From contig NZ_JACHNA010000001.1 of assembly GCF_014205175.1 (NCBI RefSeq), positions 1 to 64,000 of the forward strand: a DNA stretch of 64,000 nucleotides. The letters are read 5' to 3'. The position numbers were made by a program, and so were the translations under genes. Under the pieces are notes generated by a model. The model made no database searches and was not told the DNA's origin. It saw nothing but the letters and a program-made list of their open reading frames with translations. Positions 37,544-47,893 of the stretch are shown here, piece after piece (the stretch's first letter is position 1; each line of letters opens with the position of its first letter). The stretch is from Micrococcus cohnii. GTDB lineage: Bacteria > Actinomycetota > Actinomycetes > Actinomycetales > Micrococcaceae.

Positions 37544-39211
37544 TCAGCGGCGATCTGCGTCAGCCGGGGACGTCGCGTCGTTGCCGTACTCGCCCGGGGT
37601 CGGCTCGTCGGCGGCGTCCCCGTCGGCCTGTCCGGTGGTCATCTCGTCGGTGTCGTCGTCGGGGCCGTCCTCGCCGTCCTCGTCCTCCGGCGGCGGGCAC
37701 CACGGCAGGCGCACCGAGAAGGTCGCGCCTCCGCCCTCGGTCGGTTCGAACCGCACCGATCCGTCGTGCTGGGCCACGATGCCCGCGACGATCGCCAGGC
37801 CCAGACCCGTGCCGCCGGTCTCGCGGTGACGCGAGGAGTCGGCCCGGTAGAAGCGCTCGAAGATGCGTGCGGCGTCCTCGTCCGAGACGCCGGGGCCGTG
37901 GTCCCGGATCTCGATGACCGAGTGCCGCACCGAGCCTTCGTCCGAGTGGGGACCCACGCCCCCCGGGCGACCCGAGCTCTCCTGCGTGCCCGGGAGCACG
38001 TCCACCGTGCCGACCGCCAGCTCGATCGGTGTGCCCTCGGGCGTGTAGCGCAGCGCGTTGGTCATCAGATTGGCCACCACCTGTCGGATCCGGCCCTCGT
38101 CGCCGAACACGGGCGCGGACTCCGGGCGGGCCCCGTCGAGGCCGACGAGCGTGACCGCGCGCTCCGGCGCGTTCACCTTCGCATCGAGCACGGCGTCCAT
38201 GCCGAGCATCCGCAGGTCCAGGATCGTGTGCTCCGGGGTGCGCTGCTCGTCGAGTCGGGCCAGAGTGAGCAGGTCCTCGACGAGCTGTCCCATGCGCGTG
38301 GCCTCGGACTCGATGCGCCCCATCGCCGCATCGACGTCCTCCGGCTTGGTGATCCCGCCGTGGCGGTACAGCTCCGAGAAGCCGCGGATCGTCACGAGCG
38401 GGGTCCGCAGCTCATGCGAGGCGTCCTGCACGAAGCGGCGCATCGTCGCCTCGGACTGTTCCTTGTCGCGGAACGCGCGTTCGATGTGCGTGAGCATCGC
38501 GTTCAGGGAACGGGACAGGCGACCGACCTCGGTGTCCGGCGGGGCGTTCTCCACGCGCTGGGACAGGTCACCGGCCGCGATCATCGAGGCCGTGCGGTCC
38601 ACGCGGTTCAAGGGTTTGAACGCGTGGCGCACCGCCATGTTCGCCACCGCGATCGCACCGGCCGTCGTGATGAGCCCGACCGTGACGACCAGGGTGGTCA
38701 CGCGCTCCACCGACGAGGACACCGTCTCCAGCGGCAGCGCGACGGCGACGGTGCCCTCGCCCGTGTTGAGCCGGTAGAGCCGCACACGCCAGCCATCCGA
38801 GTCCGGTGCGGTGCCCGGCACGTCGAAGGCCTCCGAGCCGCGGGCGACCGCCTCGTCGGCGGTGAGGGCGTCCAGCTTCGGCCCGTCCATCGTCGGGGAG
38901 ATGGGGGTGTTCACCTGCTGCTGACCCTCGTTGTCCCAGAGCTCACCGTAGAAGCGCAGGATCGTGTGCTGGGGGACGATGAAGTCCGCCTGCGACTCGA
39001 CGCTGGTCAGGTACACCGAGACGTTGTCCCGGTTGGACTCCAGGTCACTGTCCAGCTGCCGCACCAGCTCCTGACGGAACAGGGCCGCCGTTGTCACGGC
39101 GGTCAGGGCGACGGTGAGCAGCATCAGGCCCGTGATCATCACGACCAGCTTGGTGCGCAGCGAGGAACCGTGCCAGGTGCGCAGCAGCGAGTGCAGGGGG
39201 GTGACCATCAC
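37544..39211 (-). CDS. Sensor histidine kinase of a two-component system
   Basis: 555 residues. Two membrane helices (about 20-45 and 171-192) bound an external sensor of about 125 residues. After them come a HAMP domain (195-250), HisKA with the phospho-acceptor His266 in DASHELRTPLVTIRGFSEL, and a HATPase_c with VANLMTNALRYTP, IRDHGPGVSDEDAARIFERFYR and GGTGLGLAIVAGI. The last 50 residues are strongly acidic and unstructured. The layout resembles the TrcS/TcrY type of actinobacterial OmpR-family kinases. It lies 14 bases after the response regulator gene, in the same transcript. Confidence 0.94.
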   Translation of the reverse strand: MMVTPLHSLLRTWHGSSLRTKLVVMITGLMLLTVALTAVTTAALFRQELVRQLDSDLESNRDNVSVYLTSVESQADFIVPQHTILRFYGELWDNEGQQQVNTPISPTMDGPKLDALTADEAVARGSEAFDVPGTAPDSDGWRVRLYRLNTGEGTVAVALPLETVSSSVERVTTLVVTVGLITTAGAIAVANMAVRHAFKPLNRVDRTASMIAAGDLSQRVENAPPDTEVGRLSRSLNAMLTHIERAFRDKEQSEATMRRFVQDASHELRTPLVTIRGFSELYRHGGITKPEDVDAAMGRIESEATRMGQLVEDLLTLARLDEQRTPEHTILDLRMLGMDAVLDAKVNAPERAVTLVGLDGARPESAPVFGDEGRIRQVVANLMTNALRYTPEGTPIELAVGTVDVLPGTQESSGRPGGVGPHSDEGSVRHSVIEIRDHGPGVSDEDAARIFERFYRADSSRHRETGGTGLGLAIVAGIVAQHDGSVRFEPTEGGGATFSVRLPWCPPPEDEDGEDGPDDDTDEMTTGQADGDAADEPTPGEYGNDATSPADADRR

Positions 39212-39225
39212 GGGCGGGGCAGGAT

Positions 39226-39933
<708 letters not shown>

Positions 39934-40033
39934 GCCGCCGATTCTGACGGCCGAGTCTGGGCGTCAGCTGGGTGTTGGCTCCGTGAGGGGGTCCATGGGC
40001 CGGGCCGTGGCGCTGCGCGGCCTCGGCGACCGC

Positions 40034-40288
40034 TCAGCGGTGCTCGAGGCGGGAGCGGCGGATCGCCGAGAGGACGACGTGCAGGAACATCAGGGCGAAG
40101 CCGGCGGGCAGGCCGAACATCGTCAGCGCGTACAGCGGCGGCCAGGCGGTGCCCGCCGAGAAGTACGCCGTCAACAGCAGGATCAGGGCCAGCAGCGAGG
40201 CGAGCATCACCACGACGCCCAGCACGAGCACCGCGGTGAGCAGGGGCGAGCCCGCGTGCTTGCGGTCGCCGAGGGAGGTGTCAGGCAT
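40034..40288 (-). CDS. Small membrane protein with two helices
   Basis: 84 residues from ATG 40288. Two hydrophobic segments (about residues 16-41 and 52-74) are separated by a short aromatic loop with SAGTAWPPLYAL; the C-terminus is basic (IRRSRLEHR), so it should face the cytosol. No family recognised. The start is chosen because TACCAT (40296-40301 on the plus strand) is seven bases before it; an in-frame ATG at 40297 would add three residues. Placed between the two-component system and the cold-shock gene. Confidence 0.7.
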   Translation of the reverse strand: MPDTSLGDRKHAGSPLLTAVLVLGVVVMLASLLALILLLTAYFSAGTAWPPLYALTMFGLPAGFALMFLHVVLSAIRRSRLEHR

Positions 40289-40521
40289 GACGACCATGGT
40301 AGGCCGGACGGGGTATCCTTCTCGGTCAGAGCTCGCTCGCCCGCGCGAGTCGCCACGCAGACACGCACGGCCAGGAACGGTCCCTCCGATGCCGCGGCAG
40401 ACCCATCACGCCGCGCCGGGGCGAGGACCCCGCCGAGGCGCCGCGGCCGCCCGCCCTCGACGGGGCCGCAGACGACCACGCGGATGAGCACACACCACGA
40501 CGTCGATGAAAGTGAAGGCCC

Positions 40522-40905
40522 ATGCCAACCGGACGCATCAGGTTCTACGACTCCGCCAAGGGGTTCGGCTTCGCCCAGACGGACGACGGGGTCGATGTGC
40601 ACGTGCCCTCCTCGGTGCTGCCCCACGGCGTGACCGAGCTGCGCGCCGGGACTCGCGTGGATCTCGGGGTGGCGGAGGGGCGCCGCGGCAAGCAGGCCAT
40701 CTCGCTGACCGTGCTCGAGTCCGCGCCGTCGGTCGTGCGCAACAATCGGCCCAAGCCCGACCAGATGGCGGCGCTGATTGACGATCTGATCCGTTGGCTC
40801 GACCAGACGAGCAACGGACTGCGCCGCGGCCGGTACCCGCAGCGGGGGCAGGCGCAGAAAATGGCGCAGGTGCTGCGTCGCGTCGCGGACGACCTCGACG
40901 CATGA
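40522..40905 (+). CDS. Cold-shock-domain protein with C-terminal helical extension
   Basis: 127 residues. Residues 1-66 form a cold-shock domain (TGRIRFYDSAKGFGFAQ with RNP1, then DVHVPSSVL in place of the usual D.FVH.S RNP2). The 60-residue extension (PDQMAALIDDLIRWLDQTSN to MAQVLRRVADDLD) is helical and not found in classical CspA. It likely binds single-stranded RNA or DNA; the altered RNP2 may change affinity. The stop overlaps the next start (ATGA), so it is coupled to the DUF3027 gene. Confidence 0.88.
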   Translation: MPTGRIRFYDSAKGFGFAQTDDGVDVHVPSSVLPHGVTELRAGTRVDLGVAEGRRGKQAISLTVLESAPSVVRNNRPKPDQMAALIDDLIRWLDQTSNGLRRGRYPQRGQAQKMAQVLRRVADDLDA

Positions 40906-41423
40906 GCGGCCAGGATCTCACCTCCGCGACGGAGGGCCCCACGCCCGAGCCCGTCGCGTCCGACGTCGTGGCCCCGGCACGAGCGCGACGCCGTGCGCCG
41001 CGCAAGGACGAGGTGCTCATGGGTGCCGTCGACGAGGCTCGGGCAGGCCTGGCGGGGCTGGCGACGCCCGAGCAGATCGGCGAGCACGTGGGGGTCGTCA
41101 TGGACGACGACCGGCTGGCCACCCACCGCTTCGTCTCGCATCTGCCCGGCTACCGTGGCTGGCACTGGTACGCGACGGTGGCGCGAGTGCCCCGTTCGCG
41201 GCACGTGACCGTGTGCGAGGTGGGGCTGAGCGCGGGGGAGGACTCGCTCGTGGCTCCGCCGTGGGTGCCGTACGCCGAGCGGGTCAGTCAGGCGGAGCGC
41301 GCCCGCATGCAGTCCGTGGCCGAGGGGCGCGATCCGAATCGACCCGCCCCGTCCGACGAGAACACCGAGTCCGAGGGCTCGGACGCTTCGGCGCCGGAGC
41401 AGGAGCGCAACCCAGCGGAGTGA
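40902..41423 (+). CDS. DUF3027 protein
   Basis: 173 residues. The central region from VMDDDRLATHRFVSHLPGYRGWHWYATVARVPRSRHVTVCEV to APPWVPYAERV matches the actinobacterial DUF3027 family. The N-terminal 40 residues and the C-terminal 40, rich in acidic, Ser and Pro residues, look disordered. No catalytic motif known. Translational coupling to the cold-shock-domain gene suggests linked RNA-related or stress functions, by inference only. The Trp/Tyr-rich centre (GWHWYATV) could be a binding surface. Confidence 0.85.
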   Translation: MSGQDLTSATEGPTPEPVASDVVAPARARRRAPRKDEVLMGAVDEARAGLAGLATPEQIGEHVGVVMDDDRLATHRFVSHLPGYRGWHWYATVARVPRSRHVTVCEVGLSAGEDSLVAPPWVPYAERVSQAERARMQSVAEGRDPNRPAPSDENTESEGSDASAPEQERNPAE

Positions 41424-41600
41424 CCGTGGTCCAGGCGTGCCGACCGGAGGCGCATCGCCGGCCCGATCGCCGCGACCATCGCGAACGCGGGCGTTCGGTG
41501 CTCTCGAGTCTCGGCCACGAGCGAAGTGCCCGATCGCTGTGGGATGCGCTGTCCTAGACTTCGGCCCAAGCATCGGAGCACGGAAGGCGGATGACGGGCC

Positions 41601-42308
41601 ATGACGGACCTGATCGACACGACGGAGATGTATCTGCGCACCATCCTCGAGCTCGAGGAGGAGGGCATCACGCCCCTGCGCGCGCGCATCGTCGAACGTC
41701 TCGAGCACTCCGGTCCCACCGTCTCGCAGACGGTCGCCCGCATGGAGCGGGACGGCCTGGTCCAGGTGGCGGCCGACCGGCACCTGGAGCTCACCGCGCG
41801 CGGGCGCGAGCTGGCCGTCGCGGTGCTGCGCAAGCATCGCTTGGCCGAGCGGCTGCTCTCCGACGTCATCGGCCTGGACTGGGCCTATGTGCACGACGAG
41901 GCGTGCCGGTGGGAACACGTGATGAGCGACAAGGTCGAGGCGCGGCTGCGCGAGCTGCTCGACGACCCCACGGTCACCCCCTACGGCACCCCGATCCCGC
42001 CGCATCCCAGCGAGCCGGGCGGCGCCGGCTGGGGTGAGCGGCTCGGGCTCGACGGACTGCCGTTGAGCGAGCTCGTCGACGGCACGGCGGAACTGCAGAC
42101 GGTGCGGGTGACCAGCCTGGCCGAGGCGATCCAGACCGACCCGGTGCTCCTTGACCAGCTGTTCTCGGCCGGGATCCGCCCCGGGGCGACGATCACGGTG
42201 CGGCCGGTCGAGAACACCGAGTTCGTGCGAGTCGAGGCCGCCGGGACGGACGCGCTCGAGATCGCCCGCGAGGCCGCCGCACATGTGCGGGTCTCGACCC
42301 TGCGGTGA
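41601..42308 (+). CDS. DtxR/IdeR-family metal-dependent repressor
   Basis: 235 residues with all metal ligands at DtxR numbering: primary-site Met10, Cys102, Glu105 and His106, and ancillary-site His79, Glu83 and His98. The helix-turn-helix is residues 27-50 ([23 protein letters not shown]), and an SH3-like third domain covers about 150-230. It should repress iron-uptake genes with Fe2+, although Mn2+ sensing is possible. A -10 box TAGACT lies about 40 bases before the ATG. The nearby erythrin-VIT1 transporter at 56955 is a possible target, untested. Confidence 0.93.
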   Translation: MTDLIDTTEMYLRTILELEEEGITPLRARIVERLEHSGPTVSQTVARMERDGLVQVAADRHLELTARGRELAVAVLRKHRLAERLLSDVIGLDWAYVHDEACRWEHVMSDKVEARLRELLDDPTVTPYGTPIPPHPSEPGGAGWGERLGLDGLPLSELVDGTAELQTVRVTSLAEAIQTDPVLLDQLFSAGIRPGATITVRPVENTEFVRVEAAGTDALEIAREAAAHVRVSTLR

Positions 42309-42488
42309 CCCTCAGGTGAAGTCTTGGCGTCGTAGGTGCTGGAGCGTTCCGTCTCCCCGGCCTCGTCCCTAGCGTAGGGGTGTTCGTCCACCGTCACGGC
42401 GTCCGCCCGTGCACGGGTGCGCTCTGCGGTACGGGGCACATCGGTGCGGCCACGTGGCGCGCGTCGGGGCCGATCGGAGAAGACCTGT

Positions 42489-42983
42489 ATGCGCACCCTC
42501 GTCCTCAACGCCGGTTTCGAACCCCTGTCCGTCGTCTCGGACCGGCGCGCCCTGCTGCTCGTCGCCACGGGCAAGGCCAGCGTCCTGGAAAGCGGGGCGG
42601 ACCCGATGGTCAGTCCCGGCCGCACGTGGGGCCGACCGCTGGTGATCCTGCTCCACCGCTACGTGCGCGTGCCCCACGCCGATGCGACTCCCGTCTCCCG
42701 GCGGGGTGTGCTGCGCCGGGACAGCCACCGCTGTGCCTACTGCGGCGCCCACGCCACGACCGTCGACCACATCCACCCTCGCTCACGCGGCGGGGAGAAC
42801 TCGTGGGAGAACCTCGTCGCCTGCTGCCTGACATGCAACGGGGCCAAGGGGGACCGTTCCCTCGACGCGATGGGCTGGACGCTGCGCGTCACCCCGGGCC
42901 GTCCCCGGGGCGCGCTCTGGCGGCTGCGGGAACTCGAACGCCCGGCGGAGGCCTGGCGCGGGTACCTCGAGCTCGCCGCCTGA
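42489..42983 (+). CDS. HNH endonuclease-type protein
   Basis: 164 residues. The beta-beta-alpha-metal motif runs CAYCG (Cys82, Cys85), TVDHIHPRSRGG (Asp93, His94), WENLV (Asn108) and CCLTCNGAKGD (zinc-site Cys116). The N-terminal domain MRTLVLNAGFEPLSVVSDRRALLLVATGKA is the conserved cap of a widespread actinobacterial HNH group whose role is unknown. The start ATG 42489 is set by that family N-terminus; in-frame upstream codons would add residues with no similarity. Not associated with restriction or phage genes here. Confidence 0.9.
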   Translation: MRTLVLNAGFEPLSVVSDRRALLLVATGKASVLESGADPMVSPGRTWGRPLVILLHRYVRVPHADATPVSRRGVLRRDSHRCAYCGAHATTVDHIHPRSRGGENSWENLVACCLTCNGAKGDRSLDAMGWTLRVTPGRPRGALWRLRELERPAEAWRGYLELAA

Positions 42984-43110
42984 GCGGGGCGCGAGCCCGG
43001 GTGCTGACCCCGCGTGGTCCGGGCACGGGGTCCTAGACTGAGTCGTTCCGTGCGCGACCGCGTGCGGGCGTGACGGGCCACGCACGGGCCCGGAGAGGTC
43101 TGGACGAGAC

Positions 43111-44979
43111 ATGAGCATGGAACGGGCCGCTATGGCCTCGATGCGTCGCATGTCCCATTCGGGACAGGCCGGCACGACGACACTCGCTCCGGGCACCGTG
43201 CGCCGCACTCTGGCGTTCGCGGACAGGTACCGAACCACGCTGGCGGGCTTCCTCTTGCTGTCGGTGGTCACGGCCGTGCTCGGGGTGGCCTCGCCCGTGC
43301 TCGCCGGCGACGTCGTGGACGCGATCACCGCAGGAGGGGAGGCCGCGCTGATCGTGCGCCTGGCCCTGCTCATCGCGGCGGTCGCACTCGTCGACGCGGT
43401 GCTGCAGGTCGTCACGAAATGGACCTCGGCGTCCCTGGGCGAACAGGTGATCTACGACCTGCGCACCCGCGTGTTCGACCACGTGCAGACGATGCCGGTC
43501 GCGTTCTTCCAACGCGCCCGCACCGGTGCGCTCGTCTCGCGGCTGAACAACGACGTGATCGGCGCCCAGTCGGCGATCTCTCGAACGCTCTCCGGGGTGG
43601 TGGCGAACCTCGTCTCGCTGCTGCTGACGCTCGCGGTGATGCTCGCGACCTCGTGGCAGATCACGCTGCTCGCCCTCGTGCTGCTGCCCCTGTTCCTCGT
43701 GCCGGCCCGCTGGGTGGGCGGCACGCTCGCGGCGCTCTCGCGGGAGCGGGCCGGGCACAACGCGGCGATGGGCGACCAAATGACCGAGCGCTTCTCGGCC
43801 CCCGGCGCGACGCTCGTGAAGCTCTGGGGCCGTCCGGCCGAGGAGTCCGCCGAGTTCGCCCGCCGCGCCGACCGGGTCCGGCGGGCGGGAGTCACGATCT
43901 CGGTGCGGCAGTCCGTGTTCACGACGCTGCTCACCCTCGTCTCGGCGCTCGCGCTGGCGGCCGTGTACGGCGTCGGCGGCCTGCAGGCGCTGGCCGGCGG
44001 GCTCGACGCGGGCGACGTCGTCACGATGGCCCTGCTGCTTACCCGCCTCTACGCCCCGTTGACGTCGCTGGCGAACGCGCGCGTGGAGATCATGACGGCG
44101 CTGGTGAGCTTCGAGCGGGTGTTCGAGGTGCTCGACCTGCGGCCTCTGATCCGCGAGCCCGAGCAGCCCACGGCCCTGCCCGCCGGTCCGCTCGAGGTGC
44201 GGCTCGAGGCCGTGCGCTTCGCCTACCCGTCCGCGAAGGAGGTCTCCCTGGCCTCCCTGGAGGAGGTCGCGGTGCTCGATGAGCGCGGCGGCGTCGAGGT
44301 GCTGCACGGCCTGGACGTCACGGTGCCGGCGGGCTCGACCGTCGCGCTGGTGGGCTCCTCAGGCGCGGGCAAGTCCACGATCGCGCACCTGCTGACCCGC
44401 CTGTACGACGTGACCTCCGGCGCGGTGCGGATCGGCGGCGTCGACGTGCGGCAGCTGAGTTTCGGCGACCTGCAGCGGGCGGTCGGGATGGTCACACAGG
44501 ACGGGCACCTGTTCCACGACACCGTGCGCGCGAACCTCACGCTGGCCGCCCCCGACGCCGACGACGCGCAGATCTGGGACGCCATCGACAGGGCCCGGCT
44601 GCGCCCGGTGATCGAGGCGCTGCCCGACGGGCTGGACACGGTGGTCGGGGAGCGGGGCTACCGGCTCTCCGGCGGCGAGCGTCAGCGCATGACGATCGCC
44701 CGCATGCTGCTCGCCTCGCCGCGGGTCGTGGTGCTCGACGAGGCGACCGCCGCCCTGGACTCCACGAACGAGCGGGCCATCCAGGAGGCGCTGTCCGAGG
44801 CGTTGGCCGGGCGGACCGCCGTCGTGATCGCCCACCGACTCTCGACGGTGCGCGAGGCCGACCAGATTCTGGTCGTCGAGGACGGGCGGATCGTCGAGCG
44901 CGGCACCCACGCCGAGCTGCTGGCCTGCCAGGGCCGGTACGCGCAGCTGCACCGCACGCAGTTCGCGACAGGGACCTGA
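43111..44979 (+). CDS. ABC transporter, fused membrane and ATPase half-exporter
   Basis: 622 residues. Six membrane segments lie within residues 36-330, then an ATPase with Walker A GSSGAGKST, Q-loop VTQDGHLF, signature LSGGERQR, Walker B VVVLDEATAALD and H-loop VIAHRLSTV. FFQRARTGALVSRLNNDV is the coupling-helix region of type IV (MsbA/LmrA-like) exporters. It acts as a dimer, probably a homodimer since no partner gene is adjacent. Substrate unknown. A TAGACT -10 box near 43033 gives a leader of about 70 bases. Confidence 0.93.
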   Translation: MSMERAAMASMRRMSHSGQAGTTTLAPGTVRRTLAFADRYRTTLAGFLLLSVVTAVLGVASPVLAGDVVDAITAGGEAALIVRLALLIAAVALVDAVLQVVTKWTSASLGEQVIYDLRTRVFDHVQTMPVAFFQRARTGALVSRLNNDVIGAQSAISRTLSGVVANLVSLLLTLAVMLATSWQITLLALVLLPLFLVPARWVGGTLAALSRERAGHNAAMGDQMTERFSAPGATLVKLWGRPAEESAEFARRADRVRRAGVTISVRQSVFTTLLTLVSALALAAVYGVGGLQALAGGLDAGDVVTMALLLTRLYAPLTSLANARVEIMTALVSFERVFEVLDLRPLIREPEQPTALPAGPLEVRLEAVRFAYPSAKEVSLASLEEVAVLDERGGVEVLHGLDVTVPAGSTVALVGSSGAGKSTIAHLLTRLYDVTSGAVRIGGVDVRQLSFGDLQRAVGMVTQDGHLFHDTVRANLTLAAPDADDAQIWDAIDRARLRPVIEALPDGLDTVVGERGYRLSGGERQRMTIARMLLASPRVVVLDEATAALDSTNERAIQEALSEALAGRTAVVIAHRLSTVREADQILVVEDGRIVERGTHAELLACQGRYAQLHRTQFATGT

Positions 44980-45006
44980 CCGGGCCGGCCACGGATGCGG
45001 TGCCAG

Positions 45007-45048
45007 GACGCCGGGGCGAGGGCCCGCATGGACCATCGCCCCGGCGTC
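45007..45048 (+). terminator. Bidirectional terminator hairpin
   Basis: GACGCCGGGGCGA (45007-45019) pairs perfectly with TCGCCCCGGCGTC (45036-45048). It sits between the convergent ABC exporter and amidase genes. Confidence 0.75.
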
Positions 45049-45064
45049 GGGACGGGATCGAGGA

Positions 45065-46948
45065 TCAGTCGATCGGGCGCGGCGCCGTCACGCTCGTGGT
45101 GGGCACCCACGTGGTGCGGCCAGCGAGGCCGACTTCCGTCCAGGAGCCGACGACGCGGCCGGTGAGCGCGAACTGCGAGCCGCTGCGGCGCACGCCGATG
45201 CCGGAGTAGCTCGCATCCGGACCGGACTTCAGCGTGACGTCCCGCAGGGCCTGTGCCTCGTGCGTGAACGGGTGCTCACCGGTCAGCCAGGATCCGGACA
45301 CCCACGCCAGGCGGCCGTCGTGGGCGACCTCGCGCCAGCCACGATCCACCCGCCCGGTCAGCTGCACGGTCTCGGAGGCGCCGATCACGCCGTCGCGTTC
45401 GGCGCCCCACTCGGGCGTCGTCCGGGCGTGGACGGCCATCGTCAGGCCCGCCACGCTCGGGACCACGCGCGAGTCGGTCAGATGCTGGCCGGAGATCCAG
45501 CCGGTGCGGCCACCGGGGACCGTGACCTGGTGCCAGCCGCGGCGGACCGCGCCGGTCGGGAACACCGTCTGGGAGGAGGGCACGACTGCCAGGTAGGAGG
45601 ACTTCCACGAGGGGAAGGTGCGCAGGTTCACGGACATCGTGGTCCGCGCGACGTGCGGCACGTGCGGGGCGTCCACGGTCGGCGGGTCCGGCACCGGCGC
45701 CGGGGCGGGGGCCTCGTCCTGCTCGAGCGCCTCGGCCATCTGGGTGCGGATCGTCGGCAGAGCGGCGATCAGGTAGCGGCCCGGGCAGCCGGTGGCCGAT
45801 GAGGTGATGTGTCCGAACACGGTGGGCAGGGTGACCTGCTGGCCGTACCGGAAGCGGGAGCTCGACCACGACGAGTCGGCGGTGGAGGTCATCACCGTCG
45901 TGCCGTTCGGGTCGATCTTGTGGCGGGCCGCGAGCCAGGTCATCACCCGGGTGATCGAGGTGCGCATGGCCGCGGGCGCCTCGGCGGTCTCGTAGTTGCC
46001 CAGCGCCGAGACGCCGATGGACTCGGTGTTCATCCCGGCGGCGTGGAAGCCCTGCACGGGGGCGTCGATCGACCCGCGGCGCCCCTCGTAGATATCGCCG
46101 TACTTGGTGACGATGAAGCTGTAGCCGATATCGCCCCAGCCGAGGACGGCCGCGTGGTAGCGGTGGATATTGCGCACCTGCTGGGCGGACTGTTCGCGCG
46201 TGTAGTCGTTGGAGCTGGCGGTGTGGTGCAGCACGAGCGCCTTCGGGGCGATGACGGTGCGGGCGTCCGTGGTGATGGACTCGTCCGCGCCCCAGGCGGA
46301 GCGGGGGATGATCGTCGGGCGCAGGGTCTGCACACTGGCGGCCGCCGCTGACGGATCGGACTGCCGGACGGTGGAGGCGGTGGCCGGAGCCGCGGACGGC
46401 GCCGAGGCCGGGGCCGGCGCGGTGCCCTCGACCGTGGTGACGGCGGCCTCACCGGAATGCACGAGAGCCAGGCGGGCGCCGGGCAGGGACGCGCCGTCCT
46501 TCGTGGTGATGCGCACCTCGACCCCGGTGGCGCCGTCGGTGACGAGCGGCTCGGTGCCCACGCGGCCGGTCTTCGAGGCCTCGGGCATGGCGTCCACGTC
46601 GAGCTGCTCCCAGTCGGACCAGCCGCCGTCCTCCTTCAGGCGCATCTGCACGCGCTCGACCCGGTCCGCGGCCGAGGCGTCCCAGGTCAGGCCGGCGAGG
46701 GTGAACTCGCGAAGGTCCTCGGCGCGGTGCTCGGCGCCCGAGACCGCGATCTGGCGGTCCCGGGCCTCGGCGACGCGCGAGGGAGCGAACTGGACCTCGC
46801 CCTCGGCGGCCACCTTCCGCTGTGTGGTGAGGGACGAGCGAGTCGACTCCGGGGCGGCGGTCGCGGCGGGCGCGGTGACCATGACGCACTGGGCGGAGAT
46901 CACGACGGCAGCGGCCAGGGCACAGAGCGAACGGGGGCGTGATGACAT
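45065..46948 (-). CDS. Secreted N-acetylmuramoyl-L-alanine amidase with SH3-like repeats
   Basis: 627 residues. A signal peptide (1-32, ending ATAAP) is followed by an N-terminal beta-rich region (40-175), an Ala/Pro/Ser linker, then a PGRP/Amidase_2 domain (about 213-400). The zinc ligands are His241 in LVLHHTAS, His380 and Cys388 in FGHITSSATGCPG, and GYSFIVTKYGDIYEGR is the conserved core. Three SH3-like repeats (about 435-490, 495-550, 570-625) share a VNLRTFPSW...GW..V...G..GWI pattern and probably bind the wall. It cleaves the amide between MurNAc and the stem peptide. Role in remodelling or defence not decidable. Confidence 0.94.
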   Translation of the reverse strand: MSSRPRSLCALAAAVVISAQCVMVTAPAATAAPESTRSSLTTQRKVAAEGEVQFAPSRVAEARDRQIAVSGAEHRAEDLREFTLAGLTWDASAADRVERVQMRLKEDGGWSDWEQLDVDAMPEASKTGRVGTEPLVTDGATGVEVRITTKDGASLPGARLALVHSGEAAVTTVEGTAPAPASAPSAAPATASTVRQSDPSAAAASVQTLRPTIIPRSAWGADESITTDARTVIAPKALVLHHTASSNDYTREQSAQQVRNIHRYHAAVLGWGDIGYSFIVTKYGDIYEGRRGSIDAPVQGFHAAGMNTESIGVSALGNYETAEAPAAMRTSITRVMTWLAARHKIDPNGTTVMTSTADSSWSSSRFRYGQQVTLPTVFGHITSSATGCPGRYLIAALPTIRTQMAEALEQDEAPAPAPVPDPPTVDAPHVPHVARTTMSVNLRTFPSWKSSYLAVVPSSQTVFPTGAVRRGWHQVTVPGGRTGWISGQHLTDSRVVPSVAGLTMAVHARTTPEWGAERDGVIGASETVQLTGRVDRGWREVAHDGRLAWVSGSWLTGEHPFTHEAQALRDVTLKSGPDASYSGIGVRRSGSQFALTGRVVGSWTEVGLAGRTTWVPTTSVTAPRPID

Positions 46949-47031
46949 GAGGGTGCCTTCGAGTCGGGGATGATGACGGGGACAGGTGGGCTCGAAGGGC
47001 GCGACCTCGCCGCGGGGTCTCGCGCACGGTG

Positions 47032-47105
47032 TGCCCCAGGCCGGAATCGAACCGACGGCCTACCCTTTAGGAGAGGGTCGCTCTATCCAACTGAGCTACT
47101 GGGGC
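47032..47105 (-). tRNA. tRNA-Arg (CCT)
   Basis: On the minus strand the acceptor stem is GCCCCAG/CTGGGGC, the anticodon stem ACCCT/AGGGT encloses CTCCTAA with anticodon CCT, and the T-arm contains GGTTCGATTCC. CCA is not encoded. It reads AGG, a rare arginine codon at this GC content. Confidence 0.93.
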
Positions 47106-47161
47106 GTCGGCGCCACGTCAGACGCCGCGGGCCAGTTTAGCCATGCTGGCGGCCTGCCTGC

Positions 47162-47806
47162 TCAGCCCCGTCGGGGCGGAGCCTCCTGCGCGACGGGACG
47201 GCGTCGGACCAGCAACGCGACGATGAGCACGACGATCGCGGCGAGCAGCGCCCAGCGGGCGACGGTCAGCGTCGCGGCGAGCAGGGCGCCCTCGCCGCCG
47301 GCGGCGATCGCTGACTCGATCGCGATGTTCTCGGCGACGTCCACCACGGCGAAGACCAAGCCCAGCCCCGCGGCGGCCCACTTGTGTGCGGGCGACGTCA
47401 GGCGCCAGGCCCCGACGGCGGCCGTGGACAGGGCGACGGCGATCGGGAAGATCACGCCGGCGGTCTTGTGCACCCAGTTCAGCTGGCCACGGGCCGCCTC
47501 ATCCATGGCGTCGGAGAGCGTGGCGATGTGCTCGCGGCCATAGCCGAACAGCATCGAGTCCGGCATGGGCAGCCCGCCGGTCAGCTGCGTCATCTGCTGC
47601 AGCACCAGCAGGTGGTAGTAGCCGCCGACGAACAGCGTCGTGCCCAGCAGGGCGAGAATCAGCATCGACGGGTCGCCGGGGGACTGGCCGGCGGCGGCGA
47701 TGTCCTCGCGCGGATTGAGGTCGCGCAGGCCGGGGCGGCGCTGGTTGGCGTTCGGGGCTCCCGGGCCGGCAGGGGAGTTCTTGCGGTGTCTGGAAGAGGG
47801 GCTCAC
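47162..47806 (-). CDS. Predicted four-helix membrane protein
   Basis: 214 residues from GTG 47806. A disordered, basic N-terminus (about 45 residues) is followed by four membrane segments: LILALLGTTLFVGGYYHLLV, then TAGVIFPIAVALSTAAVGAW, AAAGLGLVFAVVDVAENIAI and LTVARWALLAAIVVLIVALLV. A loop between the first two carries YGREHIATLSDAMDEAARGQLNWVHK with conserved-looking His and acidic residues. I do not recognise the family. Divergent from pcrA, 102 bases apart; the GTG start is uncertain. Confidence 0.68.
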   Translation of the reverse strand: MSPSSRHRKNSPAGPGAPNANQRRPGLRDLNPREDIAAAGQSPGDPSMLILALLGTTLFVGGYYHLLVLQQMTQLTGGLPMPDSMLFGYGREHIATLSDAMDEAARGQLNWVHKTAGVIFPIAVALSTAAVGAWRLTSPAHKWAAAGLGLVFAVVDVAENIAIESAIAAGGEGALLAATLTVARWALLAAIVVLIVALLVRRRPVAQEAPPRRG

Positions 47807-47893
47807 CCCGACAACTGTGCCAGCAGGGCGGGGTCGGGTCGGACAGCAACGCTTCGGCGACCGGGTCCGCCTCATCGTCTCCGCCCCGCCTCC

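Noticed and set aside
42489..42983. HNH gene as a sign of a prophage or restriction island
   Set aside because: The conserved N-terminal cap is of the widespread chromosomal actinobacterial group, and neighbours are housekeeping genes with similar composition.
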